Shown here in pieces: positions 13,303 to 13,733 of a DNA stretch of 13,733 nt. The stretch covers positions 7,509-21,241 of the forward strand of contig DJSG01000014.1 of the NCBI GenBank assembly GCA_002440265.1, written 5' to 3'. The notes under the pieces were generated by a model, which was not told the DNA's origin, did not search any database, and worked only from the letters and a program-made list of their open reading frames with translations. Position 1 is the stretch's first letter, and every line of letters starts with the position of its first letter. Position numbers and translations under genes: made by a program. Origin of the DNA: Bacteroidales bacterium UBA6340. Lineage in GTDB: Bacteria > Bacteroidota > Bacteroidia > Bacteroidales > Paludibacteraceae.

Positions 13303-13733
13303 TTATATCTCTGTTTCCAAGGCGCGGGCGATGATGTCGTCCATGTCGTAGTATTTGTATTCGGCAAGGCGGCCGCCGAAGAGGACATTGGTTTCCTTGC
13401 GGGCAAGGTCGGCATACTGCCGGTAGAGCAGGCTGTTGCGCTCGTCATTGACAGGGTAGTAGGGTTCCATGCCTTGCTGCCACTCGGTGGAATACTCGCG
13501 GGAAATGGCGGTCTTGGGACACGCATCCACTGCTGTACCGAACATCTCAAAGTGCTTATGCTCAATGATTCGCGTGTAGGGAACTGCCGCATCGGTGTAG
13601 TTGATGACGGCATTGCCTTGGTAGTTGGGCGTGTCCAAGACCTCGGTCTCAAAGCGGACTGTGCGGTATTCCAAGTGTCCGAGTCGGTAGCCAAAGTACT
13701 CGTCTATGGAACCGGTATAGACTACCTTGTCGG
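13303..13733 (-). CDS. glf: UDP-galactopyranose mutase, C-terminal part
   Basis: Flavoenzyme that interconverts UDP-galactopyranose and UDP-galactofuranose, supplying galactofuranose for surface glycans. Only the last 142 residues are inside the window; the reading frame continues without a start through the right edge (13733). The visible part has the family's conserved order: YTGSIDEYFGYRLG, LEYRTVRFETE, NYQGNAVINYTD, PYTRIIEHKHF, EPYYPVND, and near the C-terminus FGGRLAEYKYYDMDD, which contributes to FAD and substrate binding. The listed positions exclude the N-terminal FAD-binding domain. A frame starting at TTG 13674 is internal to the gene. It is probably cotranscribed with the glycosyltransferase 18 bases downstream. 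Confidence 0.95.
   Translation of the reverse strand, partial: DKVVYTGSIDEYFGYRLGHLEYRTVRFETEVLDTPNYQGNAVINYTDAAVPYTRIIEHKHFEMFGTAVDACPKTAISREYSTEWQQGMEPYYPVNDERNSLLYRQYADLARKETNVLFGGRLAEYKYYDMDDIIARALETEI

Overview
The window reads as chromosomal DNA of a member of the Bacteroidota, most likely order Bacteroidales. Five intergenic sites match the Bacteroidota promoter pattern (TTTG or TTG, a 20-base spacer, then TAnnTTTG). The gene content also fits: DUF4296 and DUF6242-type lipoproteins, an animal-type glutaminyl cyclase lipoprotein, and a short-chain prenyl synthase of the form usual in this phylum. I see no phage, insertion sequence, CRISPR array, tRNA or rRNA.

Layout. (1) Bases 90-3538, plus strand: a four-gene operon of prs (PRPP synthetase), a secreted glutaminyl cyclase-like M28 lipoprotein, sufC, and an unusually short sufD. 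(2) Bases 3506-5852, minus strand: a DUF6242-like surface lipoprotein followed 4 bases later by a long-chain polyprenyl diphosphate synthase. (3) Bases 5853-5937: an 85-base divergent region in which two promoters interleave, one driving the lipoprotein operon and the other driving 5-formyltetrahydrofolate cyclo-ligase (5938-6540). (4) Bases 6509-9463, minus strand: ddl (D-Ala-D-Ala ligase), then a short-chain prenyl diphosphate synthase bracketed by two perfectly inverted 30-base palindromic repeats, then a hypothetical protein. (5) Bases 9489-9999: a 500-base intergenic region with the ddl promoter, a cluster of 11-base repeats, the metK promoter, and a SAM-II-type riboswitch that overlaps a probable intrinsic terminator. 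(6) Bases 10000-12393, plus strand: metK, lspA and a DUF4296 lipoprotein. (7) Bases 12379-13733, minus strand: the 3' part of a glycan cluster with a family 2 glycosyltransferase and the C-terminal part of UDP-galactopyranose mutase (glf), which runs off the right edge.

How the genes work together. Most are housekeeping: nucleotide precursors (prs), Fe-S assembly (sufCD), isoprenoid chains for quinones and undecaprenyl-type carriers (two prenyl synthases), one-carbon metabolism (cyclo-ligase, metK), peptidoglycan (ddl), lipoprotein maturation (lspA), and surface glycans (GT2, glf).

The strongest regulatory signal is the metK leader. It holds the conserved SAM-II core, including the bases that line the ligand pocket. 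The strand that should complete the pseudoknot lies inside the loop of the downstream terminator hairpin, which suggests that SAM binding stabilises the terminator and so shuts off metK, and possibly lspA and the DUF4296 gene as well. Other points of interest are the inverted repeats around the prenyl synthase, the half-length SufD with no sufB or sufS nearby, and 3' overlaps in all three convergent gene pairs.
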